From: Hypnocyclicus thermotrophus
GTDB taxonomy: Bacteria; Fusobacteriota; Fusobacteriia; Fusobacteriales; Fusobacteriaceae
Length of the DNA: 64,000 bases
Assembly (NCBI RefSeq): GCF_004365575.1
Contig: NZ_SOBG01000001.1
Location: forward strand, 124,001 to 188,000
Direction of reading: 5' to 3'
In this document: positions 1 to 8,970 of the stretch, piece by piece
How positions within the stretch are numbered: the first letter of the stretch is position 1
Layout: every line of letters starts with the position of its first letter
Program-made: the position numbers and the translations under genes
Notes under the pieces: model-generated
Seen by the model: the letters and a program-made list of their open reading frames with translations, nothing else
Database searches by the model: none
What the model was told of the DNA's origin: nothing

Positions 1-664
1 TTTTTAATTCTTTATCAAGTTTTTTATAATTAGGTAATATTTTTTCTATATCTTTCCAAAATTCTTTAGAATGATTCATGTGTTTTAAATGCATAAGTTC
101 ATGAATAATTACATAATCAATTAAATCTTGTCGACACATAATTATTTTATAATTAAATGTAATTTTTTTGTTAGAATAACATATACCAAAACTTCGTTTT
201 AAATTTCGTATTCTAATTTCTATAGGTATAAGTTTTAGATTTTGGGAAATAATAATACATCTATTAGTAATATATTCTTTTGATTTTTTTAAATAAAAGT
301 TTTTAATTAAATCTTTTATTTTATTTGAATTATATACATATGTAATATTTATTATGAAATGATTATACATATTATTTAATATAAAATCTTCTTTTATATC
401 TTTAAAAACAAGTGTATACTCAGTTCCTAAAAAATAAAATTTATTATTTTCTGTGTAAGTTTTTTTAGGTAAATTATTAAGTTTGTTTATAATCCAATCT
501 GATTTTTTATGTATTAATTCAATTATATATTTATTACTTATATATTTAGGTGTATTTACTTTTACTAAACCATTTTTTTCTATAATTATAGAAATGTTTT
601 TCTTTTTCTTTTTATAAATTTTATATTTTATGTCATTTCCTTTAATATTAATAATTTTTTCCAT
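1..664 (-). CDS. YgjP-type zinc metallopeptidase (partial, 3' end outside window)
   Basis: An open frame runs from an ATG at 664 to the window edge, about 221 codons. An AGGAG ribosome-binding site precedes the start. The protein carries HELMH followed by LKHMNHSKEFW, which matches the zinc-binding HExxH motif and downstream NHS/F residues of the YgjP (DUF45, M48-like) metallopeptidases. The family is usually about 220-240 residues, so only a few C-terminal residues are missing. Substrates of this family are poorly known. It is separated from the chemotaxis operon by a palindromic terminator and is probably a separate transcript. Confidence 0.8.
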   Translation of the reverse strand, partial: MEKIINIKGNDIKYKIYKKKKKNISIIIEKNGLVKVNTPKYISNKYIIELIHKKSDWIINKLNNLPKKTYTENNKFYFLGTEYTLVFKDIKEDFILNNMYNHFIINITYVYNSNKIKDLIKNFYLKKSKEYITNRCIIISQNLKLIPIEIRIRNLKRSFGICYSNKKITFNYKIIMCRQDLIDYVIIHELMHLKHMNHSKEFWKDIEKILPNYKKLDKELK

Positions 665-798
665 TAAAATTCTCCTGTTTTTCTTTCATTTTATAATTTT
701 TAATTATATTTGTAAAATAAAATAGTTTAAAAGAAAAAATAAATTAAAATTTAAAATATAATTTTAGGTTTTTAATTTATTATCAAATGATAACACAT

Positions 799-830
799 AA
801 AAAAGAACTATAATATTATAGTTCTTTTTT
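799..830 (-). terminator. Terminator of the chemotaxis operon
   Basis: A perfect inverted repeat (AAAAAAGAACTATAAT and its complement) lies just after the cheA stop. It is flanked by A and T runs and would work in either direction. Confidence 0.8.
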
Positions 831-840
831 TTAGATAAAA

Positions 841-3414
841 CTATGTTTTCTCTGAAAGTTTAAATAAACTTTCTATTCCGAGTATAAGAGCTGCTTTACC
901 ATCTCCTAGAATTGATGCTCCTAATATATAATTAATATCATTAAAATCATTACTGAGAGGCTTAACAACAATTTCTCTTCTATCTAATACATCATCAACG
1001 GGAAGAGCTTTATATTTACCATCTACATCAAGAACAACCATGATTTTTGCTTTACCATTACCATCAAAAAATTTATTGCTATCAATTACAGGAATAATAT
1101 TATCTCTTAAACGTATAAAATCTTTTCTTCCCCCGAGATAAACATAATCTTCATTTTCTATTTTAAATACTTCTTTTATAAACACACTAGGAATTATATA
1201 TTTGTGTGATTTTATATTTACTATAGTACCATTTAATGAAGTCATATTTTGAGGAATACGTAGTTGAATAGATAATCCTTGGCCTATTCTATTAGTCATT
1301 TTTATTTTTCCACGTAATTTTTGTATTTCTGTTTTAACAACATCCATTCCGACCCCTCTACCAGCTATTTGATTTACTTTATCTGCAGTAGAAAAACCTG
1401 GTAAGAATATAAAATTTATTATTTCATATTCAGTATATTTTGTATTTGGATCAATTAATTTTTTTTCAAGAGCTTTTTGGTATACTTTATCAGGATTTAT
1501 TCCTTGTCCATCATCTGTAATATTAATATAAACATATCCTTTTTCAGAGTAAGCATTTAAAAATATAGTTCCAATTTCATTTTTACCATTTGCTATACGC
1601 TTTTCTTTATTTTCTATCCCATGAGAAATAGAATTTTTAATAAGATGAAGCAAAGGGTCAACAATTTTACTCCCAATAATTCTATCAATTGTGGTATTTT
1701 CACCAGAAATTTCTAGTTTTACTTTTTTATTTAATTTTCTCATTGCATCATGGGCATTTAAACTAACTTTTTGAAAAATAGAGTGTAATGTAATCATTCT
1801 AAATGAAATAGATAAATTTTGTATATCTTTTGTTATTCTAAAACTTTTATAAATATCTTTTATTAAATAACTATCTTTATCAAGAATTTTTATTGCGCTT
1901 TGTTCTATTTGAGATTGTATCATCATTAATTCTTCTAATAAATCAATAAGTTTATCAGCTTTTAATGCAGGAATTTTTATCATATCTTGTATAATATCTT
2001 TTTTTGATTGTTTTGATTTTTTTTGTATTTTTAATGCATGGATAAGATCTTGATTACTTATTTTTTTTTCAGCAATAGCAATTTCACCAATTTTTTTACC
2101 TTTATATTTTTTAGAACGTTGTTTTAATAATAAATCATTAATATCATCTTGAGATAATTTATATTGTTCTTGTAAAATTTCACCAATTCTTTTCTCAGAA
2201 GTATTTTTATATTCTGATATTTTTATATTAATCTCTTTTATTAATTCTTTAAGATTATCTATAAAAATATTATTTTTTAAAAGAGATTTATCATCTGCAA
2301 TTTTTCTTATATAATTAAAAAATTTAAATATTTTATCTAAATATAAATCAATAAATTCAAATTCTTTTTCTTGTAATATTATAAACATTGTATTTAGGTT
2401 ATTGCTAATGTCGGTAAAATAAAAAATATTTTCATGATTATAGTTAGCTAAAAAAGTATGTATTTTTATTAATTTTTCTTGTAAATTTAAAAGAATGGTT
2501 GGAATTTTTTCAATATCTTGTTCTACAAGTGTAAGTTCAATTTCATCTATATATTTTATTAAATCAGAAAAATTTTTAAGTTGTAATATATTTTTTTTAG
2601 TATGAGTTTCTTTTTGTTCTATATTTTTCTCTTTGAAATCAAATGAAATATTTTTTAAATCTATATTTTTTATAAATACTTTTTCTACTTCTGGGAAATT
2701 AGCTAAATATTTTTTTAACTCATCTAAAGATTTATTACTTGAAAAAAGAATATAAATAGAGTTTTCATCTATTTCATTATTACCATTTGTAAAAGTATCA
2801 AGTGTTGGGATTGAGCTTATAAAATTTTCTTTATCTTTTAATGATGTAAGAATCATAAAAGCCCTAGCAGAAGCTAAAGGTGAATTTTCATTAATAATTA
2901 TTTTAGTAAAGAAAATATTTTTTTGTTCTTTATATTCTTCTTTTAAAATAGTTCTAAAATTTTCAAATTTATCAATTTTATTTTCAGTAGAGCTGTTTAT
3001 TTTTATATTTTTATCTTCTATTCCCATAAATTTATTAATTTTACTTATACAATCTAATATAATTTCTTCATCCACATCATCTTCAGTAGCACTTATTTCA
3101 ATACTTTCTACAAGTGACGACATTATATTATAAGAAACAACAAGAGTTTGAATAATTTTATCATTTATATTGAGCTCTTTAGAACGTATTTTATCAAACA
3201 GATCTTCTACTTTATGGGTAAGTTTTTCTAAGTTATAAAATTCCATTGTTGCAGACATACCTTTTATAGAATGTGCAGCTCTAAATATTTCATTAATGGT
3301 ATCATCTGTATATTCTCCAGATTGTAAAAGTTCTAAATCTGTCTCAAAAATTTCAAACAAATTTTTTATTTCTTTTATAAATTCATCTAGATATTCAGAT
3401 AAATCTATTTCCAT
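841..3414 (-). CDS. cheA: Chemotaxis histidine kinase CheA
   Basis: CheA autophosphorylates in response to receptors and normally passes phosphate to CheY/CheB. The HPt domain is at the N-terminus with the phospho-accepting His48 in AAHSIKG. The C-terminal half has the dimerisation helices, the HATPase N-box (HLIKNSISHGIE), a glycine-rich lid (GRGVGMDVVK) and a CheW-like domain. Between HPt and dimerisation regions, around residues 404-470, are two tandem units of the form IGEIL...LS..DI, like the MshEN/GspE N-terminal repeats. At 857 residues it is longer than typical CheA. Last gene of the operon, 30 bp after cheB. No cheY is visible in this window. Confidence 0.95.
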   Translation of the reverse strand: MEIDLSEYLDEFIKEIKNLFEIFETDLELLQSGEYTDDTINEIFRAAHSIKGMSATMEFYNLEKLTHKVEDLFDKIRSKELNINDKIIQTLVVSYNIMSSLVESIEISATEDDVDEEIILDCISKINKFMGIEDKNIKINSSTENKIDKFENFRTILKEEYKEQKNIFFTKIIINENSPLASARAFMILTSLKDKENFISSIPTLDTFTNGNNEIDENSIYILFSSNKSLDELKKYLANFPEVEKVFIKNIDLKNISFDFKEKNIEQKETHTKKNILQLKNFSDLIKYIDEIELTLVEQDIEKIPTILLNLQEKLIKIHTFLANYNHENIFYFTDISNNLNTMFIILQEKEFEFIDLYLDKIFKFFNYIRKIADDKSLLKNNIFIDNLKELIKEINIKISEYKNTSEKRIGEILQEQYKLSQDDINDLLLKQRSKKYKGKKIGEIAIAEKKISNQDLIHALKIQKKSKQSKKDIIQDMIKIPALKADKLIDLLEELMMIQSQIEQSAIKILDKDSYLIKDIYKSFRITKDIQNLSISFRMITLHSIFQKVSLNAHDAMRKLNKKVKLEISGENTTIDRIIGSKIVDPLLHLIKNSISHGIENKEKRIANGKNEIGTIFLNAYSEKGYVYINITDDGQGINPDKVYQKALEKKLIDPNTKYTEYEIINFIFLPGFSTADKVNQIAGRGVGMDVVKTEIQKLRGKIKMTNRIGQGLSIQLRIPQNMTSLNGTIVNIKSHKYIIPSVFIKEVFKIENEDYVYLGGRKDFIRLRDNIIPVIDSNKFFDGNGKAKIMVVLDVDGKYKALPVDDVLDRREIVVKPLSNDFNDINYILGASILGDGKAALILGIESLFKLSEKT

Positions 3415-3444
3415 ATTTTATCACACCACTTTCTAGTTTAAGAT

Positions 3445-4476
3445 TTATAATCTAGTTAATTTTACTAAGTAATTTGCAATTTGAGATAAAGGAATTTGCG
3501 TTTTTACAGCACCTATCTCATAAGCAGCTTTAGGCATACCATATACAGTAGAACTCTCTTTATCTTGACCTATTGTATATGCTCCTTGATTTTTCATATA
3601 AAGAAGACCTTTAGCTCCATCTTTCCCCATACCTGTAAGAATTACTCCTATTGCATTTTTACCACAATATTTTCCAACTGAATAAAACAAAACTTCTACA
3701 GACGGTCTTTGAAAATGAACGGGTTCATTTAAAGTAAGTTTTGTATATAGCTGATTTCCAATTTTCTTTACTTCCAAATGCCTATCTCCAGGAGCAATGT
3801 AAACAGTATTTTTTTCTAAAAGGATGTTATCTTTTGCTTCAATAACAGTTAAAGGGGTTATTGTATCTAAATGTGAAGCAAAAGAAGAAGTAAAAAATTC
3901 AGGCATGTGTTGAGTTATAAGTATTGGAGGCATACCTAAAGGTAATTTTTTTATAATTTCTTTTAATGCAACAGGACCACCAGTTGAGGCCCCTATTGCA
4001 ATTATTTTATTAGGATTAAATTTTGTAGGGATATTTAGTATATTTTTACTGGGTTGAGAAACAGTATTTTTTTTATGTAGCTTTATAAGTGACAAGGCAT
4101 AAATTTTTTTTTCTAATTTTTTTAAATTTTGATTGTCAAAAAAAATGGGACTATTAAAAGAAAGTATTTCTAATGCACCATTTTCAACTAATTCAACACC
4201 TAATTCTTTATCATTTGAAAAATCTCCAGTTACTAGTGTAGGAATATTTTTAAATTTAAAAACTTTTTTAAGAAAAGATAATATATCTATATCTAAATTT
4301 TTATTTATAATAAGAACATTAGGTGTATCATAAACAATTAAATTACGTCCTGTTTTAATATCATTAGTAATAGTTAAGTTAATATAATTGATATTATTAA
4401 AATATGCTTTAAAAGTTTTTATTAAATTTTTATTAGGTTCAATTATAAGAAGTTTTATTGTATTCACATCAATCAT
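3445..4476 (-). CDS. cheB: CheB methylesterase with degenerate receiver domain
   Basis: The C-terminal half is a CheB catalytic domain: Ser in GASTGGP, His in ITQHMPEFF and Asp in GMGKDGA form the triad that demethylates receptor glutamates. The N-terminal ~125 residues have receiver length but not receiver residues. The acidic pair is reduced to IEPN, the position of the phospho-Asp aligns with Ile in LIINKNLD, and the usual Lys (KP) is replaced (ILSFNSP). This CheB is therefore unlikely to be activated by CheA phosphotransfer. It overlaps the end of cheD by 8 bp. Confidence 0.93.
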   Translation of the reverse strand: MIDVNTIKLLIIEPNKNLIKTFKAYFNNINYINLTITNDIKTGRNLIVYDTPNVLIINKNLDIDILSFLKKVFKFKNIPTLVTGDFSNDKELGVELVENGALEILSFNSPIFFDNQNLKKLEKKIYALSLIKLHKKNTVSQPSKNILNIPTKFNPNKIIAIGASTGGPVALKEIIKKLPLGMPPILITQHMPEFFTSSFASHLDTITPLTVIEAKDNILLEKNTVYIAPGDRHLEVKKIGNQLYTKLTLNEPVHFQRPSVEVLFYSVGKYCGKNAIGVILTGMGKDGAKGLLYMKNQGAYTIGQDKESSTVYGMPKAAYEIGAVKTQIPLSQIANYLVKLTRL

Positions 4477-4930
4477 CTCTTTTTGTATTTATTTCTTTTA
4501 ATAATTCTATATAGACATTTCCTGTAAAAGTGTTAAAAGTAACACGTCTACCTTTATATCCACCAATATCTTTATGTTTTATATAAATTTTATATTTTTC
4601 TAGAGTTTTAATAGCCATTTCAATATTATCAATTCCTATATTTGAATGAATAATTTTAGAGCTAGCACCACCAATAATAGTAGCTTCTAAGTCATTTATA
4701 TTAGAACCATTTTTTAAAAATGTTTTGATTAAATAATTGGTAGAGTATTTACCATTGCTAGCTATGTTGGCATTTTCATCATCTAATGTAAAAATATAAT
4801 GATTCATTCCGCCAATTTTCTGTTTTTTATCATATAAACAAACAGATACACATGAACCGAGGATAGTTTTGATAATATATTTTTCTTTACTAAAAAAAAG
4901 ATATCCTGGATATAAAAAATATTCATTCAT
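4469..4930 (-). CDS. cheD: Chemoreceptor glutamine deamidase CheD
   Basis: CheD deamidates specific receptor glutamines, preparing methylation sites. The sequence has the catalytic Cys27 in ILGSCVSV and His44 in GGMNHYIF, in the spacing expected for the family, and the conserved GGASSKI segment. The length (153 aa) is normal. It sits between cheR and cheB, so the modification enzymes are co-translated. In other bacteria CheD activity is tuned by CheC/CheY-P. No cheC is seen here. Confidence 0.95.
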   Translation of the reverse strand: MNEYFLYPGYLFFSKEKYIIKTILGSCVSVCLYDKKQKIGGMNHYIFTLDDENANIASNGKYSTNYLIKTFLKNGSNINDLEATIIGGASSKIIHSNIGIDNIEMAIKTLEKYKIYIKHKDIGGYKGRRVTFNTFTGNVYIELLKEINTKRDD

Positions 4931-4939
4931 AGAATCATC

Positions 4940-5731
4940 CTATTTTTGATATATAGTTGGTTTTAAATATTTGAATTTATGATTTAATTGACCTAAACTT
5001 TCAGAATGGCCAATAAAAAGTAAGCCATTTTTTTCTAAATTATTATAAAATTTATTAACTAAAGTTTCTTGAAATTCACTGTCAAAATATATCATAACAT
5101 TTCTACAAAATATTATATCAAAGCTATTTTTAAATATAAAAGGTTCTTTTAAATTAAATGCTCTAAAAGTTATATTGTTTTTTATAAAAGGATTTATAGT
5201 ATAAGCATCTTTTTGTTTTATAAAATATTTTTGTAAATAATATATAGGAATTTCATTTTCTATAATTTTTGGATATTTTCCTTTTATAGCCTTTTGTAAA
5301 ACATTATGACTAATATCTGTAGCTAATATTTTTATATTTATATCTTCTGGAAGGTATTCATGAAGAACCATAGCTAAAGTATATGGTTCTTCGCCTGTAG
5401 AACAAGCAGCACTCCATACACGAATTTCTTTATTTTTGAGAATCCTTTTATTTTCATTTAAAATAAATTTAATATTATTTTTTATAAAATTAAAATGATT
5501 GATTTCTCTAAAAAAATTAGTTTTATTAACGGTGATTTCATTTAAAAGTTCAATTTTTAATGCTTTAGAAAGTTTTATATGTTTTATATATTCTTTTATA
5601 GTTTTAAAATTATTTTTTTGAAGAAGTTTTTTTATTTTAGTATCTATTATATATTTTTTATCATCACCTAAATGAATTCCAAAGTTTTCATTAAGAAAAC
5701 TCTGGAATATTAAAAATTCATCGTTATTCAT
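4940..5731 (-). CDS. cheR: Chemotaxis methyltransferase CheR
   Basis: SAM-dependent methylation of receptor glutamates. Two-domain CheR: an N-terminal helical domain with VNKTNFFRE, then the Rossmann methyltransferase core with VWSAACSTGEEPYTLAM (SAM loop), IKILATDIS and FDIIFCRNVMIYF. At 263 residues it is the usual length. It lies between the receptor gene and cheD in the operon. Confidence 0.95.
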   Translation of the reverse strand: MNNDEFLIFQSFLNENFGIHLGDDKKYIIDTKIKKLLQKNNFKTIKEYIKHIKLSKALKIELLNEITVNKTNFFREINHFNFIKNNIKFILNENKRILKNKEIRVWSAACSTGEEPYTLAMVLHEYLPEDINIKILATDISHNVLQKAIKGKYPKIIENEIPIYYLQKYFIKQKDAYTINPFIKNNITFRAFNLKEPFIFKNSFDIIFCRNVMIYFDSEFQETLVNKFYNNLEKNGLLFIGHSESLGQLNHKFKYLKPTIYQK

Positions 5732-5760
5732 AGTAAGCTCCTTTTTATCAGAAAATTAAA

Positions 5761-7704
5761 CTAAAAATCTAATGGGTCATCTTCTAAAGGAATAACATCT
5801 TCAGCTTTTAGTTCAGTATTTTTAAAGGAACTTTTAAGTTTAGTTGGTTTATATGATGTAGTATTACTTCTTATATTTGTATGATTAGTTGATTTATTAT
5901 TACCATATACTAAATAATTTAAATCTCCTACAATTAGTTTCATACTTTTTGCCTGTGAGTTAAGTTGTTCGGAAGCAGCAGCACTTTCTTCAGCATTTGA
6001 AGCTATATTTTGTGTAACTTGTTCCATTTGAGACACAGCTTTTGATATTTGAATTACTCCTTGAGATTGTTCTTGACTTGCGGTTGCTATTTCTTTTACT
6101 ATTTCACTTACTTTTTCAGAATTTTTAGAAATTTCATCTAGTGCTTTTGCTACTTTGTCAGCTATTTCTACTCCTTTTTGAGATTTTTCTATACTATCTT
6201 CTATCATTTCAGATGTATCTTTTGCTGCTTGAGTACTTCTTTGAGCTAAATTTCTCACTTCTTCTGCAACTACAGCAAATCCCATACCAGCTTCTCCAGC
6301 TCTAGCAGCTTCTACAGCAGCATTTAAAGCTAAAATATTTGTTTGAAAAGCTATATCATCTATAACTTTTATTATTTTAGAAATTTCATCACTAGAATTT
6401 TTTATTTCATGCATCGCAATACTCATTTCTTTCATTTTATTATTTCCATCTAAGGCTACTTCTTTTGCTGCTTGAGTTAAATCAGCAGCTTTTTTAGTAT
6501 TTTCAGTATTTAATTTTACCATAGATGATGTTTCATCAAGAGTAGAGGATGTTTCTTCTATTGATGATGCTTGTTCTGAACTTCCTTCAGCTAATTCTTG
6601 ACTAGCAAGTGATAATTGTTCAGAAGCATTAAATACTTGTTCACTGCCATTTTCAAGTTCATTAACAGCTCTAATAATAGGTTTTGTAATAGAATTACTA
6701 AGTAAAAATGCTAAAATAATACCAATAATTATAGAAAGAATAGTAATTATTGTAATAGTAAATAAAGAATTATTTGATTTTACAGAAATATTATCAATAG
6801 TAGATATAGTTTTATTAAATGCAGAAGTTTTTAAAGTAGAAGCTAGATCAATTATTATATTTCCGGCATCTGTTCTTAAACTACTTAATTCTGTTATTCT
6901 TGCTCGTATTTTAAGATGTTTATTACCAAATTCTTTATATTTTTCTAAAATATTACTTATTTTATTTAAATTTTCTAAATGGATTGGATCTTTTTCATTA
7001 GATGTAAGAATATTTAATGCATCATTAATTTTTTTAATATTATTAGAAAATGAATTGCTATTATTTTCTGATATATTTTTTTGACTTTTTTCTAGATATA
7101 AAAAAATATTTTGAGCATTATTTAAACTACTAGTAATTTCTTTTAAATCATTATTATATATAAAAAAATCTTCTGTTGTTTCAATTTTATTATTCATATT
7201 AAAATTTTTACTTAAATCACTTTGTTTAGCATTTAAAAAATCCTTTGTAATGTTATATATATCTAAATATAAGGAGTCAAGATTTGAATTAACTATAGGT
7301 AATTCCTCGCTTACTAAAGTATGAGTCTCATAAATTAATTTTTTATAATTATCTAATGCTTTATCAATTGCATTTACTTTTTCTCTTAAATATTCCAAAT
7401 TTTTATTTTTATTTATTATTTCTTTTGATTTTTCTATATCTTTATTAAATCTTTCTAATATCTTTTCAACTACAGTAAAATCCCTTTCTTTAAGTGTAAA
7501 TCCGTATTTTCTCATATCAAACATTAAATCCCAATTATCAGTATTTAAAGTATCTCCAATATTTAATTCTTGTATAACTGTATTACCTAAAAAATTAGTA
7601 TTTTTTTTAATATTATTTGAATTAATAAATGAAAAGACTCCAAGAATAGTTAATAATCCAATTATTCCTAAAAAACCAGAATTAATTTTAGTACTTAATT
7701 TCAT
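5761..7704 (-). CDS. Methyl-accepting chemotaxis protein
   Basis: Membrane chemoreceptor. I place the start at the ATG at 7704, which has a strong GGAGG site. An in-frame upstream start would overlap cheW and lacks one. The 647-residue protein has a TM helix near residues 8-30, a long helical periplasmic ligand domain, a second TM helix around 310-330, a HAMP segment and the cytoplasmic hairpin with the conserved tip ([29 protein letters not shown]). The C-terminus is acidic and lacks an NWETF-type CheR tether. It is the only receptor in the operon. The ligand cannot be told from sequence. Confidence 0.93.
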   Translation of the reverse strand: MKLSTKINSGFLGIIGLLTILGVFSFINSNNIKKNTNFLGNTVIQELNIGDTLNTDNWDLMFDMRKYGFTLKERDFTVVEKILERFNKDIEKSKEIINKNKNLEYLREKVNAIDKALDNYKKLIYETHTLVSEELPIVNSNLDSLYLDIYNITKDFLNAKQSDLSKNFNMNNKIETTEDFFIYNNDLKEITSSLNNAQNIFLYLEKSQKNISENNSNSFSNNIKKINDALNILTSNEKDPIHLENLNKISNILEKYKEFGNKHLKIRARITELSSLRTDAGNIIIDLASTLKTSAFNKTISTIDNISVKSNNSLFTITIITILSIIIGIILAFLLSNSITKPIIRAVNELENGSEQVFNASEQLSLASQELAEGSSEQASSIEETSSTLDETSSMVKLNTENTKKAADLTQAAKEVALDGNNKMKEMSIAMHEIKNSSDEISKIIKVIDDIAFQTNILALNAAVEAARAGEAGMGFAVVAEEVRNLAQRSTQAAKDTSEMIEDSIEKSQKGVEIADKVAKALDEISKNSEKVSEIVKEIATASQEQSQGVIQISKAVSQMEQVTQNIASNAEESAAASEQLNSQAKSMKLIVGDLNYLVYGNNKSTNHTNIRSNTTSYKPTKLKSSFKNTELKAEDVIPLEDDPLDF

Positions 7705-7735
7705 TTTGATATCCTCCCTCTTTAAAATAAATATT

Positions 7736-8191
7736 TTATAAGTTTTGTAATTTATTTTTTGTAAGAATTTTTTCAATATCTAATAAACTAATAACTCGAT
7801 CCTTTACTTTAGCCATCCCTTTAATAAATTCACCATCAATTTGTATCTCTTCTTTAGAAATTTCTTGTATTTGTGATTCATGAATATCAATAACTTCAGC
7901 AACAATATCTACAGCAATTCCCATTTGTTTTGATATTTCAGAAGTATTGATATCTACTACTATAATACAAGTCCTTTCATCATATGATTTTTCTTCTAGT
8001 CCTAGTTTTAATCTAAGGTCCATAATTGAAATAACTTTACCTCTTAAATTAATTACACCTTTGATAAAATTAGGAGTTTTAGGTACTTCTGTAATAGGTA
8101 ACATAGCTATAATTTCTTTTACTACATTGATAGGAATTCCATAATTTTCATTTTTTAGTACAAATGTTAGGTATTTGGACTTTTCCTTCAT
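7736..8191 (-). CDS. cheW: Chemotaxis coupling protein CheW
   Basis: Scaffold that couples receptors to CheA. The 151-residue protein is a single CheW (SH3-like) domain with the typical [20 protein letters not shown] segment and [19 protein letters not shown] near the C-terminus. First gene of the minus-strand operon, preceded by an AGGAGGG site and a non-canonical promoter-like element at 8224-8252. Only 31 bp separate it from the receptor gene. Confidence 0.95.
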   Translation of the reverse strand: MKEKSKYLTFVLKNENYGIPINVVKEIIAMLPITEVPKTPNFIKGVINLRGKVISIMDLRLKLGLEEKSYDERTCIIVVDINTSEISKQMGIAVDIVAEVIDIHESQIQEISKEEIQIDGEFIKGMAKVKDRVISLLDIEKILTKNKLQNL

Positions 8192-8223
8192 GACTATCCC
8201 TCCTTTAATTAAACTTGCAATTA

Positions 8224-8252
8224 AGATATACTGTACAAAAATAAAAATCCTT
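8224..8252 (-). promoter_or_regulatory. Shared promoter-like element upstream of the chemotaxis operon
   Basis: Read on the minus strand: AAGGATTTTT, 9 bp, then CAGTATATCT, placed about 33 bp before the cheW ATG. The same two blocks with identical spacing precede the Rsb operon (30078-30106), and the core recurs before the binding-protein gene (26562-26590). There is no TTGACA box, which suggests a sigma factor other than the housekeeping one or an activator-dependent promoter. Confidence 0.6.
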
Positions 8253-8268
8253 TTTAAAAATTAAAAAA

Positions 8269-8297
8269 TTGACAGAACCATTATAAAGTGTTAATAT
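8269..8297 (+). promoter_or_regulatory. Sigma-70-type promoter of the glutaredoxin gene
   Basis: TTGACA at 8269-8274, a 17-bp spacer and TAATAT at 8292-8297, about 90 bp upstream of the ATG at 8390. Confidence 0.75.
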
Positions 8298-8389
8298 ATA
8301 TTCATGACAAAAAAAGTAATGTATGTTATTAAAATATATAGTAAAAATAATTATAAAAAATTAATAATTTAAAAATATAGGAGGTATAA

Positions 8390-8614
8390 ATGGAAAAAAT
8401 ATTATTTACAACAAAATCATGTCCAAATTGTCCACCAGTAAAAGAGATGTTAAAACCTTATGAAGATATAAAACAGCTTGATGCACATGAAAATATGGAT
8501 TTAGTATCTAAATATGGAATAAGAGCCGTTCCTACTCTTGTTGTTGATAACGGAATAGACTTTGAAATGTTTACAGGGTATGATAAAATTAAAAGTTTTA
8601 TTGATAACAAATAA
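8390..8614 (+). CDS. Small glutaredoxin/thioredoxin-fold protein
   Basis: A 74-residue single-domain thiol-disulfide protein. The active-site motif CPNC is near the N-terminus, followed by the cis-Pro segment IRAVPTLVV, as in NrdH-type glutaredoxins and small thioredoxins. It probably reduces disulfides in a partner enzyme. The partner is not indicated, since the gene stands alone with its own promoter and terminator. An AGGAGG site precedes the ATG. Confidence 0.85.
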   Translation: MEKILFTTKSCPNCPPVKEMLKPYEDIKQLDAHENMDLVSKYGIRAVPTLVVDNGIDFEMFTGYDKIKSFIDNK

Positions 8615-8615
8615 T

Positions 8616-8649
8616 AAAAAAGGACTTAATTTATTTAAGCCCTTTTTTT
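8616..8649 (+). terminator. Terminator after the glutaredoxin gene
   Basis: Stem AAAAAAGG/CTTAA with one internal A-C mismatch (a G-U wobble on the other strand), followed by a T run. Confidence 0.75.
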
Positions 8650-8734
8650 ATTTAAATTTTATTTTAAAAAAATAAAAAGGATACTTTCTTATTATATAGT
8701 AAATAATATGATGAATTTATTAAAAAAATACAAA

Positions 8735-8766
8735 AGAGACTTATAAATAAATATAAGCCTCTTAGG
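8735..8766. repeat. Imperfect inverted repeat in the 8649-8970 intergenic region
   Basis: AAGAG-a-CTTATA pairs with TATAAG-c-CTCTT around an AT loop. No T run follows, so it is not a standard terminator. The rest of the 322-bp gap holds only the promoter and tandem repeat of the next gene. Confidence 0.4.
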
Positions 8767-8840
8767 TAGAAATTTAAGGATATAAATGTGGTCTAGTGTA
8801 AAAGATTGTCTTAAGAATATGATACAATATTTTAGATAGA

Positions 8841-8869
8841 TTGTCAATAAAAATTTTATTTTTTATAAT
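8841..8869 (+). promoter_or_regulatory. Promoter of the HD-GYP gene
   Basis: TTGTCA at 8841-8846, a 17-bp spacer and TATAAT at 8864-8869. Confidence 0.65.
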
Positions 8870-8915
8870 AAATTTTATTTTTATATTAGTATGATAATAT
8901 TGTAATAATTAAAAA

Positions 8916-8965
8916 AAAATGATAATATTAAAGTAGGGTGAAAATGATAATATTAAAGTAGGGTG
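8916..8965 (+). repeat. Tandem 25-bp duplication carrying the ribosome-binding site
   Basis: Two exact head-to-tail 25-bp copies (8916-8940, 8941-8965). Each contains an AGGGTG Shine-Dalgarno-like stretch, and the second copy ends 5 bp before the ATG of the HD-GYP gene. Only the second copy is correctly spaced for translation. Confidence 0.85.
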
Positions 8966-8970
8966 AAATT

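Noticed and set aside
8735-8766. Calling this inverted repeat a terminator
   Set aside because: No T run follows on the plus strand and no gene ends there; left as a repeat.
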